64,000 nt of DNA from Rhodospirillaceae bacterium (GTDB taxonomy: Bacteria; Pseudomonadota; Alphaproteobacteria; DSM-16000; Inquilinaceae). The DNA lies in assembly GCA_020638575.1 (NCBI GenBank), contig JACKIH010000003.1:1593501-1657500 (forward strand). The letters run 5' to 3'. Shown piece by piece: positions 20,485-29,250 of the stretch. Position 1 is the first letter of the stretch. The number at the start of each line of letters is the position of its first letter. Position numbers and translations under genes: made by a program. The notes beneath the pieces were generated by a model that was given only the letters and a program-made list of their open reading frames with translations, was not told the DNA's origin and did not search any database.

Positions 20485-22566
20485 ATGCGGCCCCAGTCCC
20501 TGTTCCCCCTGTTCGCCAAGATCGACCGGCTGCCCGGCATCGGCCCGCGCACGCTGGCGCTGATCGCCAAGGTCGCCGGCGAACGGCCGCTCGACCTGAT
20601 GTGGCACCGCCCGACCGGGCTGATCGACCGGCGCCACACCGGCTCCACCGCAGAGGCCGAAGCCGGCCAGATCGCCACCCTGGTGGTGGAGGTGGTGGAG
20701 CACCGCCCGGGCGGCGGCGCGCGCACGCCCTACAAGATCGAATGCCGCGACGGGGCCGGCGAGATCGACCTCGTCTACTTCAACGCCAAGGCCGACTGGC
20801 TGTGGAAGACCTTCCCGCCGCACGAACGGGTGGCCGTGTCCGGCCGCGTCGACCGCTACCGCGACCGCCTGCAGATGGTCCACCCCGACGAGGCCGTGCC
20901 GGCCGACAGACTGGACGAGATCGCGCGGCTGGAGCCGGTCTACCCGCTCACCGCCGGGCTCACCGGCCGCACGCTGGCGCGCGCCCTGGCGGCGATCCTG
21001 CAGGACCTGCCCACCCTGCCGGAGTGGCTGGACCCGGCCCTGAAGGCACGGGAAGGCTGGCCGGACTGGGCCGCTGCGGTGCGCGCGCTGCACGCTCCCG
21101 CCCAGGGGGCCGACCTGCTGCCCCAGGCCCCCGCCCGCGCACGCCTGGCCTATGACGAGCTGCTGGCCAACCAGGTGGCGCTCGCCGTGGTGCGCGCCAA
21201 GCTGCGCCGCCGCCGCGGCCGCTCCACCGCCGCCACCGGGGCACTGCGCCGCCGGGTCGAGGGCGCCCTGCCCTTCGCGCTCACCGGCGCCCAGCAGTCG
21301 GCCCTCGCCGACATCGATGCCGACATGGCGGGCGAGCTGCGCATGGTGCGCCTGCTGCAAGGCGATGTCGGCTCGGGCAAGACGGTGGTGGCGCTGCTGG
21401 CCATGCTGGCGGCGGTGGAGGCCGGCCGCCAGGCGGCCCTGCTTGCCCCCACCGAGATCCTGGCGCGCCAGCACCTGGCCACCCTGGCCCCGCTGGCCGC
21501 CCGAGCCGGCGTCGCCATCGACCTGCTGACGGGCCGCGACGCCGTCAACCGCCGCACCGCCGTATTGCTGGGCCTGGCGGACGGCACCCTGCCGCTGGTC
21601 GTGGGCACCCACGCGCTGTTGCAGGACGACGTGCGCTTCCAGGATCTGGCCCTGGCCGTGATCGACGAACAACACCGCTTCGGCGTCGACCAGCGCCTGG
21701 CCCTGACCGAGAAGGGCACCGCCGTCGACATCCTGGCGATGACCGCCACGCCCATTCCCCGCACCCTGCAGATGAGCGCCTATGGCGACATGGACGTGTC
21801 GGCCATCCGCGAAAAGCCGCCGGGCCGCACGCCGGTCGATACCCGCGCCATCCCCATGGAACGGCTGGAGGAGGTGGTCGACGGGCTCGCCCGCCACCTC
21901 GCCACCGGGGCCAAGGCGTTCTGGGTGTGCCCGCGGGTGGAGGATGGCGGCGATCTCGGCGGTCTCACCGATGCCACCGGCCGGGCGGCCACGCTGGCCT
22001 CGCGCTTCGGCGCGCGCGTCGGCCTGGTGCACGGGCGCATGGCGACCGCCGACAAGGACGCGGTGATGACCGCCTTCGCCGACGGCGACGTGGACGTGCT
22101 GGTGGCCACCACCGTGGTGGAGGTGGGCGTCAACGTGCCCAGCGCCACGCTGATGGTGATCGAGCATGCCGAGCGCTTCGGGCTCGCCCAGCTCCACCAG
22201 TTGCGCGGCCGCGTCGGCCGGGGGGCCGACAAGTCTGTGTGCCTGCTGCTCTACCAGCCGCCGGTCAGCGACACCATGCGCCAGCGGCTCACCACCATCC
22301 GCGATACCGACGACGGTTTTGCCATCGCCGAGGCCGACCTGGCCCTGCGCGGGGCCGGCGACATGCTGGGGGTGAAGCAAAGCGGGCTGCCGGACTTCCG
22401 CATGGCCGACCTGCCGGCCCACACCGAGCTGCTCGCCGTCGCCCACGACGACGCACGGGTCCTGCTGGCCAACGACCCCGACCTTACGGGCAAGCGCGGC
22501 GAGGCCGTGCGCACGCTGCTCTACCTGTGGGAACGCGACGCCGCGATCCGGTATTTGGGATCGTAG
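20485..22566 (+). CDS. recG: ATP-dependent DNA helicase RecG
   Basis: A 693-residue helicase that regresses stalled replication forks and processes recombination intermediates. It has the N-terminal wedge/OB domain (LPGIGPRT, then the beta-rich DNA-binding part), Walker A GDVGSGKTVVA near residue 298, the DEQH box (VIDEQHRFGVDQR) near 393, TATPIPRTLQM, and the C-terminal LRGRVGRG arginine-finger motif. ATG 20485 gives a family-like N-terminus (SLFPLFAKIDRLPGIGPRT). Confidence 0.97.
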   Translation: MRPQSLFPLFAKIDRLPGIGPRTLALIAKVAGERPLDLMWHRPTGLIDRRHTGSTAEAEAGQIATLVVEVVEHRPGGGARTPYKIECRDGAGEIDLVYFNAKADWLWKTFPPHERVAVSGRVDRYRDRLQMVHPDEAVPADRLDEIARLEPVYPLTAGLTGRTLARALAAILQDLPTLPEWLDPALKAREGWPDWAAAVRALHAPAQGADLLPQAPARARLAYDELLANQVALAVVRAKLRRRRGRSTAATGALRRRVEGALPFALTGAQQSALADIDADMAGELRMVRLLQGDVGSGKTVVALLAMLAAVEAGRQAALLAPTEILARQHLATLAPLAARAGVAIDLLTGRDAVNRRTAVLLGLADGTLPLVVGTHALLQDDVRFQDLALAVIDEQHRFGVDQRLALTEKGTAVDILAMTATPIPRTLQMSAYGDMDVSAIREKPPGRTPVDTRAIPMERLEEVVDGLARHLATGAKAFWVCPRVEDGGDLGGLTDATGRAATLASRFGARVGLVHGRMATADKDAVMTAFADGDVDVLVATTVVEVGVNVPSATLMVIEHAERFGLAQLHQLRGRVGRGADKSVCLLLYQPPVSDTMRQRLTTIRDTDDGFAIAEADLALRGAGDMLGVKQSGLPDFRMADLPAHTELLAVAHDDARVLLANDPDLTGKRGEAVRTLLYLWERDAAIRYLGS

Positions 22567-22817
22567 GATCGCCCGTACGCTCCCCGGAAGTTCGCTGGGT
22601 GAACCTCCTGTTTCAGCCCCTTGCGACGTTCTGGTTTTGACCCAAAGCCGCCAAGACGATTTGGTGGTCAGTCGGTAGGTTCAAGCCGTACTGAGACGTC
22701 CGCCTCAAGTGCAGCATTTGGCGCGACGGGTGAAGAGCCAACTCTTGCTGCGGGACGAATATCTGCCTGTAACGGATAGAAATGCCAGTGTGCCTGCGTT
22801 CGTACTAAAGTTCCTAC

Positions 22818-24113
22818 ATGCTTGCAAACATCCACTACGAGATCCTTGGTCTTCGCTTCGCGCCATTTGGTGAAAGAATCGAAGGTGTCGCGCACGTCAT
22901 GGGATGCGCACGCATGAAACGCTATGCGTCCGAATTTGAGATGATGCTTGCGCCGCTTGGTGACGGCAGATGGCAAATAAGACATCTTGGATGGAGGAGG
23001 CCGCCGCCACCAGTGTTCAGCAACAGAGACTTCGTCCAACAGCTTCTCGATCGCGTTGTCAGGTTGCTGCACACAACGAATATGTGGCCGTCCTCGCAGG
23101 ACGAAAAAGGCGCTCAGATTTGGATGAATAGGCAGGTAATTCCGCCAGAACACGACGAGCGTGTCATCGTATCATTTAGAGCCGCCATGCTGGCCCTGCC
23201 GAGCGCCACTTGGCCACGGCTGTGGGATCATATCGAACGACGGCTGACCTTTGATCCGTATTTCATAGTGTTAGGTTTCGACCAAAATATCGTGAAATCC
23301 GTTCTGCCCCGTCTTAAAGCCATCTTCACGCCCGCCTGGGTAAAGGCGCGCTATCAGAGGGCGGGATTAAGCGACATGACCGGGCAGTTGGAACCAGAAG
23401 ACGAGGGCTTCTTTCCTGCATATCATCTTGCTCGCACGGCTCACGGAGTCCTTTGCCGTGATCCGGGATGGAATTACTTGGTGGAGATCGGATTAGCACT
23501 GGACACGCTGGACGGTGTAAATGGCCTTAAGCGGCTCGCGGCCCGGCTCGGAGCCGAACCGGGAACTCAACACCATCTCTGTCTGGCGGCTGAATTGCAC
23601 AAACGTGGTTTGCTTGTCGGCTTGGAACCACCGACAGGATCGGGATCCGCGAGCTGCGATGTCCTTGCGGCGCTGGACGGTCACCACTTCCAGATCGAGG
23701 TTAAGGAATTCTCATCGCGCAAACCACTCAAGCGATTGCGCAAAGAATTGGCCGACAAAGCTATAAAACTCCCAAACAGGCCAACCACGCCGGTCGTCTT
23801 CCATGTCGTTTTTCGCGGGACTGGAGCACAGGACGTACAAGTTGAGCAGGAATTCTTCCGAACGATCTCCGAGATCGTAGACGAGATCCCACCCCAAATT
23901 AGCGCCGTCATCGCCGGTCGCCGCTTCGTTGATTCCTATGGTGGGTTCCTCAAGAGAGACTTCGAGACGATCCTCACGAATGATCGGGCTATTGTCCCGG
24001 CAAGTGAGTCCCACCTGCGTGAGATATTCCGCCGCAACTACGAGGAGGCGCATCTGCCGTACTACGACGTCGGAACCTTGTTCGTCGTTGGCCAAAAGCC
24101 ATCGGAGCGGTGA
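22818..24113 (+). CDS. Unknown protein with PD-(D/E)XK nuclease-like motifs
   Basis: A 431-residue protein I do not recognise as a named family. Its C-terminal half contains a helix LAAELHKRG (Glu259) and then CDVLAALDGHHFQIEVKEF, giving Asp281, Glu294 and Lys296. This E...D...ExK spacing is typical of PD-(D/E)XK nuclease folds. The segment after it (RKPLKRLRKELADKA) is basic. No signal peptide or membrane helix is evident. The gene and its 250-base upstream gap are less GC-rich than the flanks (about 53% by spot count), pointing to acquisition. It stands alone, with no methylase or helicase beside it. Nuclease activity is inferred from the motif only. Confidence 0.6.
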   Translation: MLANIHYEILGLRFAPFGERIEGVAHVMGCARMKRYASEFEMMLAPLGDGRWQIRHLGWRRPPPPVFSNRDFVQQLLDRVVRLLHTTNMWPSSQDEKGAQIWMNRQVIPPEHDERVIVSFRAAMLALPSATWPRLWDHIERRLTFDPYFIVLGFDQNIVKSVLPRLKAIFTPAWVKARYQRAGLSDMTGQLEPEDEGFFPAYHLARTAHGVLCRDPGWNYLVEIGLALDTLDGVNGLKRLAARLGAEPGTQHHLCLAAELHKRGLLVGLEPPTGSGSASCDVLAALDGHHFQIEVKEFSSRKPLKRLRKELADKAIKLPNRPTTPVVFHVVFRGTGAQDVQVEQEFFRTISEIVDEIPPQISAVIAGRRFVDSYGGFLKRDFETILTNDRAIVPASESHLREIFRRNYEEAHLPYYDVGTLFVVGQKPSER

Positions 24114-24245
24114 GCGGCCCGGATTCATGCATGTCCTGCCGCACCTCGCCGCGGCAGCGATACGAAGAATCCGCCCAAATTCCTTCCCAATCGCTGCGCA
24201 GGGTGCGGCTGAGCCGGCGTGCGCGCGGCGCCCTGGGGACCACCG

Positions 24246-25364
24246 ATGCCCGATGCCTACATCACCGCCGCCGGGGCGCACCTGCCCGGCCCGCCCGTGG
24301 GCAATGCCGAGATGGCGCGGCACATCGGCTTCTTGGACGGCCGCAGCGAGGCGCTGGGCCGCCTGGCGCTGCGCCAAAACCGCATCACGAGCCGCCACTA
24401 CGCGCTGTCCCCGGACAACTCGGTCAGCGCTAGCAACGCCGAAATGGCCGCCCTGGCGGTGGCCGATGCGGTGGCCAAATCCGAACGCGCGCTGAAGGAG
24501 ATCGACCTGTTGGCGGCCTGCACCACCCAGGGCGACCTGCTGGTGCCGGGCCATGCCAGCCAGGTGCAGGCGGCGCTGGGCATCGGCCCCCTCGAACTGG
24601 TGAGCGTGCAGAGCGTCTGCGCCGGGGCGCTGATCGCCGCCAAGGCCGCCGCCCTGCAGGTGATGGCGGACGGCAAGCGCGCCGCCGCCGTGGTCGGCTC
24701 GGAATTCTCCAGCCGCTGGTTCCGCCCGGGCTTCTACCCCGAAACCGCGCTGGCCGATCAGGGCCACCGGGCGGCCCTGGAATTCCTGCGCTGGACCTTG
24801 TCGGACGGGGCCGGCGCCATCCTCATCGAACCGCGGCCCAACGAACGCCGCCAGAGCTTCAAGATCGAGTGGATCAAGCTGGTGTCGCTGGCCCATGCCT
24901 TTCCGCCCTGCATGGCCGCCGGCACCGTGCCAGCGCGGCGGACCGAGCGCGACGGCGGCTGGAGCCACCGGCCCGACACCGCGCTGGCCGACGGCGCGCT
25001 CGTGCTGTGGCAGGACATGGTGCTGCTGAAGCGCATCATCCGCGCCTGGGTGGGCGAATACCTGAAGCTGGTGGATGCCGGGCACATCGTGCCGGAGCGG
25101 GTGGACTGGCTGCTCTGCCACTATTCCGCGGAGAACCTGCGCCAAGAGATCGTCTCGATCCTCAGGGCGACCGGAGGCATGATCGCCGAAGAGAAGTGGT
25201 TCACCAACCTGCACAGCAAGGGCAACACCGGTGCCGCAGCCCTGTTCGTCATGCTCGACGAGTTCGTGGTGCGCGGGCTGGTGCGCCCCGGCCAGCAGGT
25301 GCTGTGCATCGTGCCGGAAAGCGGCCGTGCCATGATCGGCTTCATGATGCTGAGAGCCTTGTAG
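24246..25364 (+). CDS. FabH-like 3-oxoacyl-ACP synthase III-type enzyme
   Basis: A 372-residue thiolase-fold enzyme of the KAS III family. The complete catalytic triad is visible: Cys125 in SVCAGAL, His292 in LCHYSAENLRQ and Asn327 in SKGNTGAAA. The divergence from housekeeping FabH and the neighbours (a diiron-oxygenase-like protein and an unknown protein) suggest a specialised acyl-condensing or acyl-transfer role rather than fatty-acid initiation. ATG 24246 gives a FabH-like N-terminus (DAYITAAGAHLP), although the frame is open from 24219. The substrate is unknown. Confidence 0.85.
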   Translation: MPDAYITAAGAHLPGPPVGNAEMARHIGFLDGRSEALGRLALRQNRITSRHYALSPDNSVSASNAEMAALAVADAVAKSERALKEIDLLAACTTQGDLLVPGHASQVQAALGIGPLELVSVQSVCAGALIAAKAAALQVMADGKRAAAVVGSEFSSRWFRPGFYPETALADQGHRAALEFLRWTLSDGAGAILIEPRPNERRQSFKIEWIKLVSLAHAFPPCMAAGTVPARRTERDGGWSHRPDTALADGALVLWQDMVLLKRIIRAWVGEYLKLVDAGHIVPERVDWLLCHYSAENLRQEIVSILRATGGMIAEEKWFTNLHSKGNTGAAALFVMLDEFVVRGLVRPGQQVLCIVPESGRAMIGFMMLRAL

Positions 25365-25385
25365 GCTTTAGCGGTTCCGGCCCAC

Positions 25386-25440
25386 GCCCCCACCCGGCCA
25401 CCCAACGACGGTATGATGGATTGGGCAGCCGGGTGAGGGC
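25386..25440. repeat. GC-rich palindromic element (REP-like family copy)
   Basis: The left arm 25386-25405 and right arm 25421-25440 are complementary at 17 of 20 positions around a 15-nt loop; the right arm is TTGGGCAGCCGGGTGAGGGC. It lies between the FabH-like gene and the diiron-enzyme gene, so it may attenuate readthrough or differentially stabilise the messages. It is similar to the elements at 15431 and 52529. Confidence 0.75.
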
Positions 25441-25482
25441 GCAGGCTGGAACCGGACTTGAGAATGAACCCGGAGGCTCGCC

Positions 25483-26253
25483 ATGACCCTCGCCGACGCC
25501 GTGCCCGTGGACGCCGCCGATGCCGCCGCCGGCCCCACTGCCGACCCCACTGCCGACCCCACTGCCGACCCCACTGCCGACGCCGCCGCCGACGCCTTCG
25601 TGGCAGACATCCTGCGCGGGCTCGCCATCGTGTGGACCGACTTCGAAACCCGGCTCGACCAGGTGCCGATCATCGACAAGCTCAACCGCGGCGCCTTCCG
25701 GCTGGAGGACTACCGGGCGCTGCTGGCCAATCTGCGCCAGCAGGTGATCGACGGCGGCTGCTGGATCGCGCGGGCCGCCAGCCAGATCGACGTGGCGCAT
25801 TTCGAATTGCGCTCCCAGTTCCTGCGCCACTCCATCACCGAACACCGCGACTTCCGCATGCTGGAGGAGAACTACGCGTCCGTCGGCGGCGATGTGGCTG
25901 CCATCCGCGCGGGCGAAAAGAACATCGGGTCGGAAGCCCTGTCGGCCTTCATGTTCCACCGCGCCGGGCAGCCCAATCCGTTCGACCTGCTGGGTGCGAT
26001 GTTCATCATCGAGGGGCTGGGATCGCTGAAGGCGGCCGGCTGGGCGGAGGTGATCCGGGACCAGCTCGGCCTGGCGGAAGACCAGGTGAGCTTCCTTGCC
26101 TACCACGGCGCCAACGACGACGACCATCTGGCGGAATTCGCCCATTGGGTGCGCCAGGCGGCCGACCACCCCAACGCCCGCGGCATCGTGAAGACGGCGC
26201 GCGTGGTGGCCCGGCTCTATCTCCTGCAACTGGAGGAACTGGACCATGTTTGA
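25483..26253 (+). CDS. Haem-oxygenase-like diiron (HDO/TenA-PqqC fold) protein
   Basis: A 256-residue, all-helical protein. The core helices contain FIIEGLGS (Glu177) and YHGANDDDHLAEF, giving His208-x3-Asp212-x2-His215, the metal-ligand spacing seen in the haem-oxygenase-like diiron oxidase family (CADD, UndA relatives). Further ligands probably lie among Glu108, His116, Glu120 and His121. Family members use O2 on fatty acids, amino acids or other small substrates. Residues ~18-33 are an unusual PTAD repeat encoded by a 12-bp tandem repeat. ATG 25483 follows a GGAG site. The stop overlaps the next start by 8 bases, so the products are likely made together. Confidence 0.75.
   Translation: MTLADAVPVDAADAAAGPTADPTADPTADPTADAAADAFVADILRGLAIVWTDFETRLDQVPIIDKLNRGAFRLEDYRALLANLRQQVIDGGCWIARAASQIDVAHFELRSQFLRHSITEHRDFRMLEENYASVGGDVAAIRAGEKNIGSEALSAFMFHRAGQPNPFDLLGAMFIIEGLGSLKAAGWAEVIRDQLGLAEDQVSFLAYHGANDDDHLAEFAHWVRQAADHPNARGIVKTARVVARLYLLQLEELDHV
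25533..25580 (+). repeat. Four tandem copies of a 12-bp unit inside the diiron-enzyme gene
   Basis: The unit CCCCACTGCCGA is repeated four times exactly (25533, 25545, 25557, 25569). It encodes Pro-Thr-Ala-Asp repeats before the folded domain. As a multiple of 3 it keeps frame, so copy number can vary without breaking the gene. Confidence 0.95.
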
Positions 26254-27160
26254 GGCCCGCGTTCCCCGCGACCTGACCGCGATCCCCCACGACCGGTCAG
26301 ACCCCAACCCGTGGCTGGCGCTCTACCTCGACGATTCCATCCCCATCGAGGAAACCGCCAAGGCGGCCTTGCTGCGCGGCAACGACAGCTATTCAAGGCG
26401 CTTCTTCCTGCCCGCCTGCCGGCCCTTCATCTTCGTGTTCTTCGTGCTGGTGCAGGTGTTCCGCCGGTTCTTCCAGTCATGGCCCAACATGCCGAAGACG
26501 CTGCACGGGCTGATCCACTGGGGGCTGAAGACCTTCGTGTCGCCGGACGCCAACTACCTGATCTTGCGCCACTTCAACATCGGCACGGAGATCCTGGCCT
26601 TCATCCGCGCCAACGTGCCGGGGGCGGACGAGGGCGCGCGCACGGTGGCGCTGCGGCCGACCAGGCTGGCCGACCTGAAGGACAACACGTTCCTGCAGCA
26701 CGACCTCAACGTCTACAACTTCATCATCGGCCTCAACCGCTGCCTGAAGGAGAGCGGGCGGGAACTGGAGCCGCCGGCGCGGCTGGACTTTTCCGCCATC
26801 AGCGACGCGCCGTTCGCGTTCGAGGACCTGCCGTCGGGCAAGCGCAACTTCGTCGACGTGCAGACGGCGATCGAGTTCTACACGCCGGTCTATGCACTGT
26901 TCCTGGCGCGCCGGGATTTCGTGCGGGCGGCCAATTCCCTGCAGTTGGACGAGACCTTCGCCATCTACGTCGCCCGCCTGCTGGGGTCGGACTACCACCT
27001 GGCGTTCATCAAGAACCAGCACCCCATGGTGCCGCTGTCGCCCTTCCAGGCGGGCTTCCGGCTGATGATGCACGGCTACGACGCCGAAGCGCTGCACGGC
27101 TACCTGCGCCGCCTGAAGCGCATGCAGCGGGAGGCCGACGCGGCGGCAGGAAACGCGTGA
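26246..27160 (+). CDS. Unknown protein, third member of the FabH-like/diiron cluster
   Basis: A 304-residue, mostly helical protein with no family I can name confidently. It has a hydrophobic stretch FIFVFFVLVQVFRRFF (about 56-71) that could be a membrane anchor, followed by conserved-looking blocks NYLILRHFNIGTEILAF and FLQHDLNVYNFIIGLNRCL. The His- and Glu-containing helices might bind metal, but no established motif is seen. ATG 26246 overlaps the previous stop by 8 bases, indicating translational coupling and a shared pathway. Confidence 0.7.
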   Translation: MFEARVPRDLTAIPHDRSDPNPWLALYLDDSIPIEETAKAALLRGNDSYSRRFFLPACRPFIFVFFVLVQVFRRFFQSWPNMPKTLHGLIHWGLKTFVSPDANYLILRHFNIGTEILAFIRANVPGADEGARTVALRPTRLADLKDNTFLQHDLNVYNFIIGLNRCLKESGRELEPPARLDFSAISDAPFAFEDLPSGKRNFVDVQTAIEFYTPVYALFLARRDFVRAANSLQLDETFAIYVARLLGSDYHLAFIKNQHPMVPLSPFQAGFRLMMHGYDAEALHGYLRRLKRMQREADAAAGNA

Positions 27161-27258
27161 CATAAAGAAAATGGCATCCAATAACTGCATTTTCGTTTAA
27201 TTTTCAATTTGATTGCTCTAGTCTCAAGCGTCTTTTGATCTTTCTGCCGAGGCCGAAT

Positions 27259-29250
27259 ATGTCAATCCCATCTATATTTTCCGGGGAAAATAATCAGCCA
27301 ACACCATCAGAAGCACTTATAATATACGCGACACAAGATGGAGCAGACGCTGACTGTTCTCGGTATACAAAGCATGACAGGGTTGTTTCATCTCGCCTTT
27401 TGAGCGACCTTGCAACTGGTAGTTTCAAACATCCAAATTATTTGGATTGGTCTCCGCATCACTCTGGCATAAAAATAATTGGCATCACGGTTAAAGAAAC
27501 ACTAAACATCTCTCGACATGAAATAAAATATAGATTCGATATAAGAAGATCTATATTTTCTCAGGGCATAGATGCTACCGGAACTCGATTTCAACAGAAG
27601 TTATACTTAAAGTCATGCAAGATTTGGGGGGAATTTTCATTAGCATCCGCAATCATAAAAGGTCAGATATGCACGGACAATACAGAATTCTACAATTCAA
27701 ACCACAAATCAAGATTTGCACAGGGAGAAGCGGTATTTGCTCAGGATATTGAAGCCAATGATTGGTTCATGCGCGAAGCTAATATCTATGGTGAATTTGA
27801 TATGACCTCTGCAAATATTCGTGGACTAATAGATTTTCGGGATTCAAAATTCTATAATAGGCGAGGCACAGCAATTGGCGCAGCTTATGTCCGAATAGGT
27901 GAAAGCATTTTGTTATCTGGCAACAATACAAAAGTAGTAGGACAGCTAGACCTCGCCAATTGTAAAATAGGAGAGAATTTAGATCTTTCCTTTGGAACAT
28001 TTATAGAAGCCGACCTACCAGCAATTCGCCTTCAAGACTCCACAATAAATGGAGTTGCGTCGCTATTATGCGCGACTATATTGGGGAAATTGGAGGCACC
28101 TAGAGCACATTTCTTAAGTCTGATTACTTTCCGCGGCGCACGAACTGCATGTACTGCAATAGCCCAAGAATCGGCTCTTTGGGGACAAAGAAAATTGACG
28201 CCAGCATTAAGTGAAAATACATCGTCAAGATTCTATTCTATCATTTTATCAGAGTCGCGAATTGGGGGCCGTCTCGTTCTATCAGAATTTAGATCACTTG
28301 GAATCGTTGATCTTTCACTAGTAGACTGCGAAATACTGGATGATTCTAAGAGCGGTTGGCCCGCTCCTCTTCGAATCGGTTGTTCAGACAATAAGGATCG
28401 AATGCATGTTCCCATAGATTCGGAGCTCGCAGGTGCTGATTATAAAGACTATATTGACGCACAGCATTTTATTCTGAGTGGATTCCAGTGTAAAAGTTTT
28501 GCGCACCCCAACGGACAACGTCACACTCGACATTGGAAGACGAAATATTTTAGAAGGAAACAAAAAATAAGGGATGCAAAGTCGGTTGAATACTGGGTCG
28601 CTCGACGGCGTATTCACTGGCTCACTGCACAATCAGCAAATGAGCTGAAGCATCATTTTAATCCGCAGCCTTGGCGGATGACATCAAGGGTCTTGCGCGA
28701 CATGGGCTATGATGATGCTGCAAATCGTGTATCTATTGAGAGAAGAACTCGCCAACGCAAAGCTGATGGTACCCATTGGCGAGTACGCTTGGTGGAGACA
28801 ACATTACATCTCATATCAAAATATGGGTATGATCCGTATCAGGCGGTAGTGTCGGCCATGATAGTAATAGTATTTGGGGCATTCGTATTTTGGGTCGCTG
28901 AAGTTAACTGCAGAACAAATCTATGCGTTGGTCCGCTATTAACGCCGTCTAACGTTGGATCTATCGGTGGCATTGAAGAATATCCAGAATTTAATCCACT
29001 ATTGCATTCTCTAGATCTATTCATTCCTGTTCTTGACTTTAATACTGAGAGTATGTGGAGCATCAATCCAGATTCTTGTGTAATTCCTTCTCGGCGCAAT
29101 CAACATAGAGACAATATTGACCAGATACAACCAATCTGTATTGGATGGCTGGTTCATCTATACGGGATATTCCATAGAATTCTTGGCGCACTAATTATCT
29201 CGATGGCAATTATCGGCTTCACAGGATTGGTCAAGCGGGAGGAGCGTTGA
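27259..29250 (+). CDS. Large AT-rich gene: repetitive (pentapeptide/beta-solenoid-like) protein with C-terminal membrane segments
   Basis: A 663-residue protein in DNA of only about 33-47% G+C by spot count, in sharp contrast to both flanks. Residues ~100-360 show short repeating strands (IDATGTRFQQKLYLKSCKIW, GEFDMTSANIRGLIDFRDSKF, GQLDLANCKIGENLDLSF), as expected of a beta-solenoid. The second half has PWRMTSRVLRDMGYDDAANR and ISKYGYDPYQAV, motifs I recall from membrane-linked proteins in many bacteria. Then come two hydrophobic helices (AVVSAMIVIVFGAFVFWVA and ILGALIISMAIIGFTGLV). ATG 27259 is preferred over TTG 27235 because a GAGG ribosome site precedes it. The function is unknown, and foreign origin is likely. 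Confidence 0.75.
   Translation: MSIPSIFSGENNQPTPSEALIIYATQDGADADCSRYTKHDRVVSSRLLSDLATGSFKHPNYLDWSPHHSGIKIIGITVKETLNISRHEIKYRFDIRRSIFSQGIDATGTRFQQKLYLKSCKIWGEFSLASAIIKGQICTDNTEFYNSNHKSRFAQGEAVFAQDIEANDWFMREANIYGEFDMTSANIRGLIDFRDSKFYNRRGTAIGAAYVRIGESILLSGNNTKVVGQLDLANCKIGENLDLSFGTFIEADLPAIRLQDSTINGVASLLCATILGKLEAPRAHFLSLITFRGARTACTAIAQESALWGQRKLTPALSENTSSRFYSIILSESRIGGRLVLSEFRSLGIVDLSLVDCEILDDSKSGWPAPLRIGCSDNKDRMHVPIDSELAGADYKDYIDAQHFILSGFQCKSFAHPNGQRHTRHWKTKYFRRKQKIRDAKSVEYWVARRRIHWLTAQSANELKHHFNPQPWRMTSRVLRDMGYDDAANRVSIERRTRQRKADGTHWRVRLVETTLHLISKYGYDPYQAVVSAMIVIVFGAFVFWVAEVNCRTNLCVGPLLTPSNVGSIGGIEEYPEFNPLLHSLDLFIPVLDFNTESMWSINPDSCVIPSRRNQHRDNIDQIQPICIGWLVHLYGIFHRILGALIISMAIIGFTGLVKREER

Noticed and set aside
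22668..23153. A 161-codon minus-strand open frame over the 5' part of the nuclease-like gene
   Set aside because: It lies opposite a longer gene with recognisable motifs and shows none of its own.
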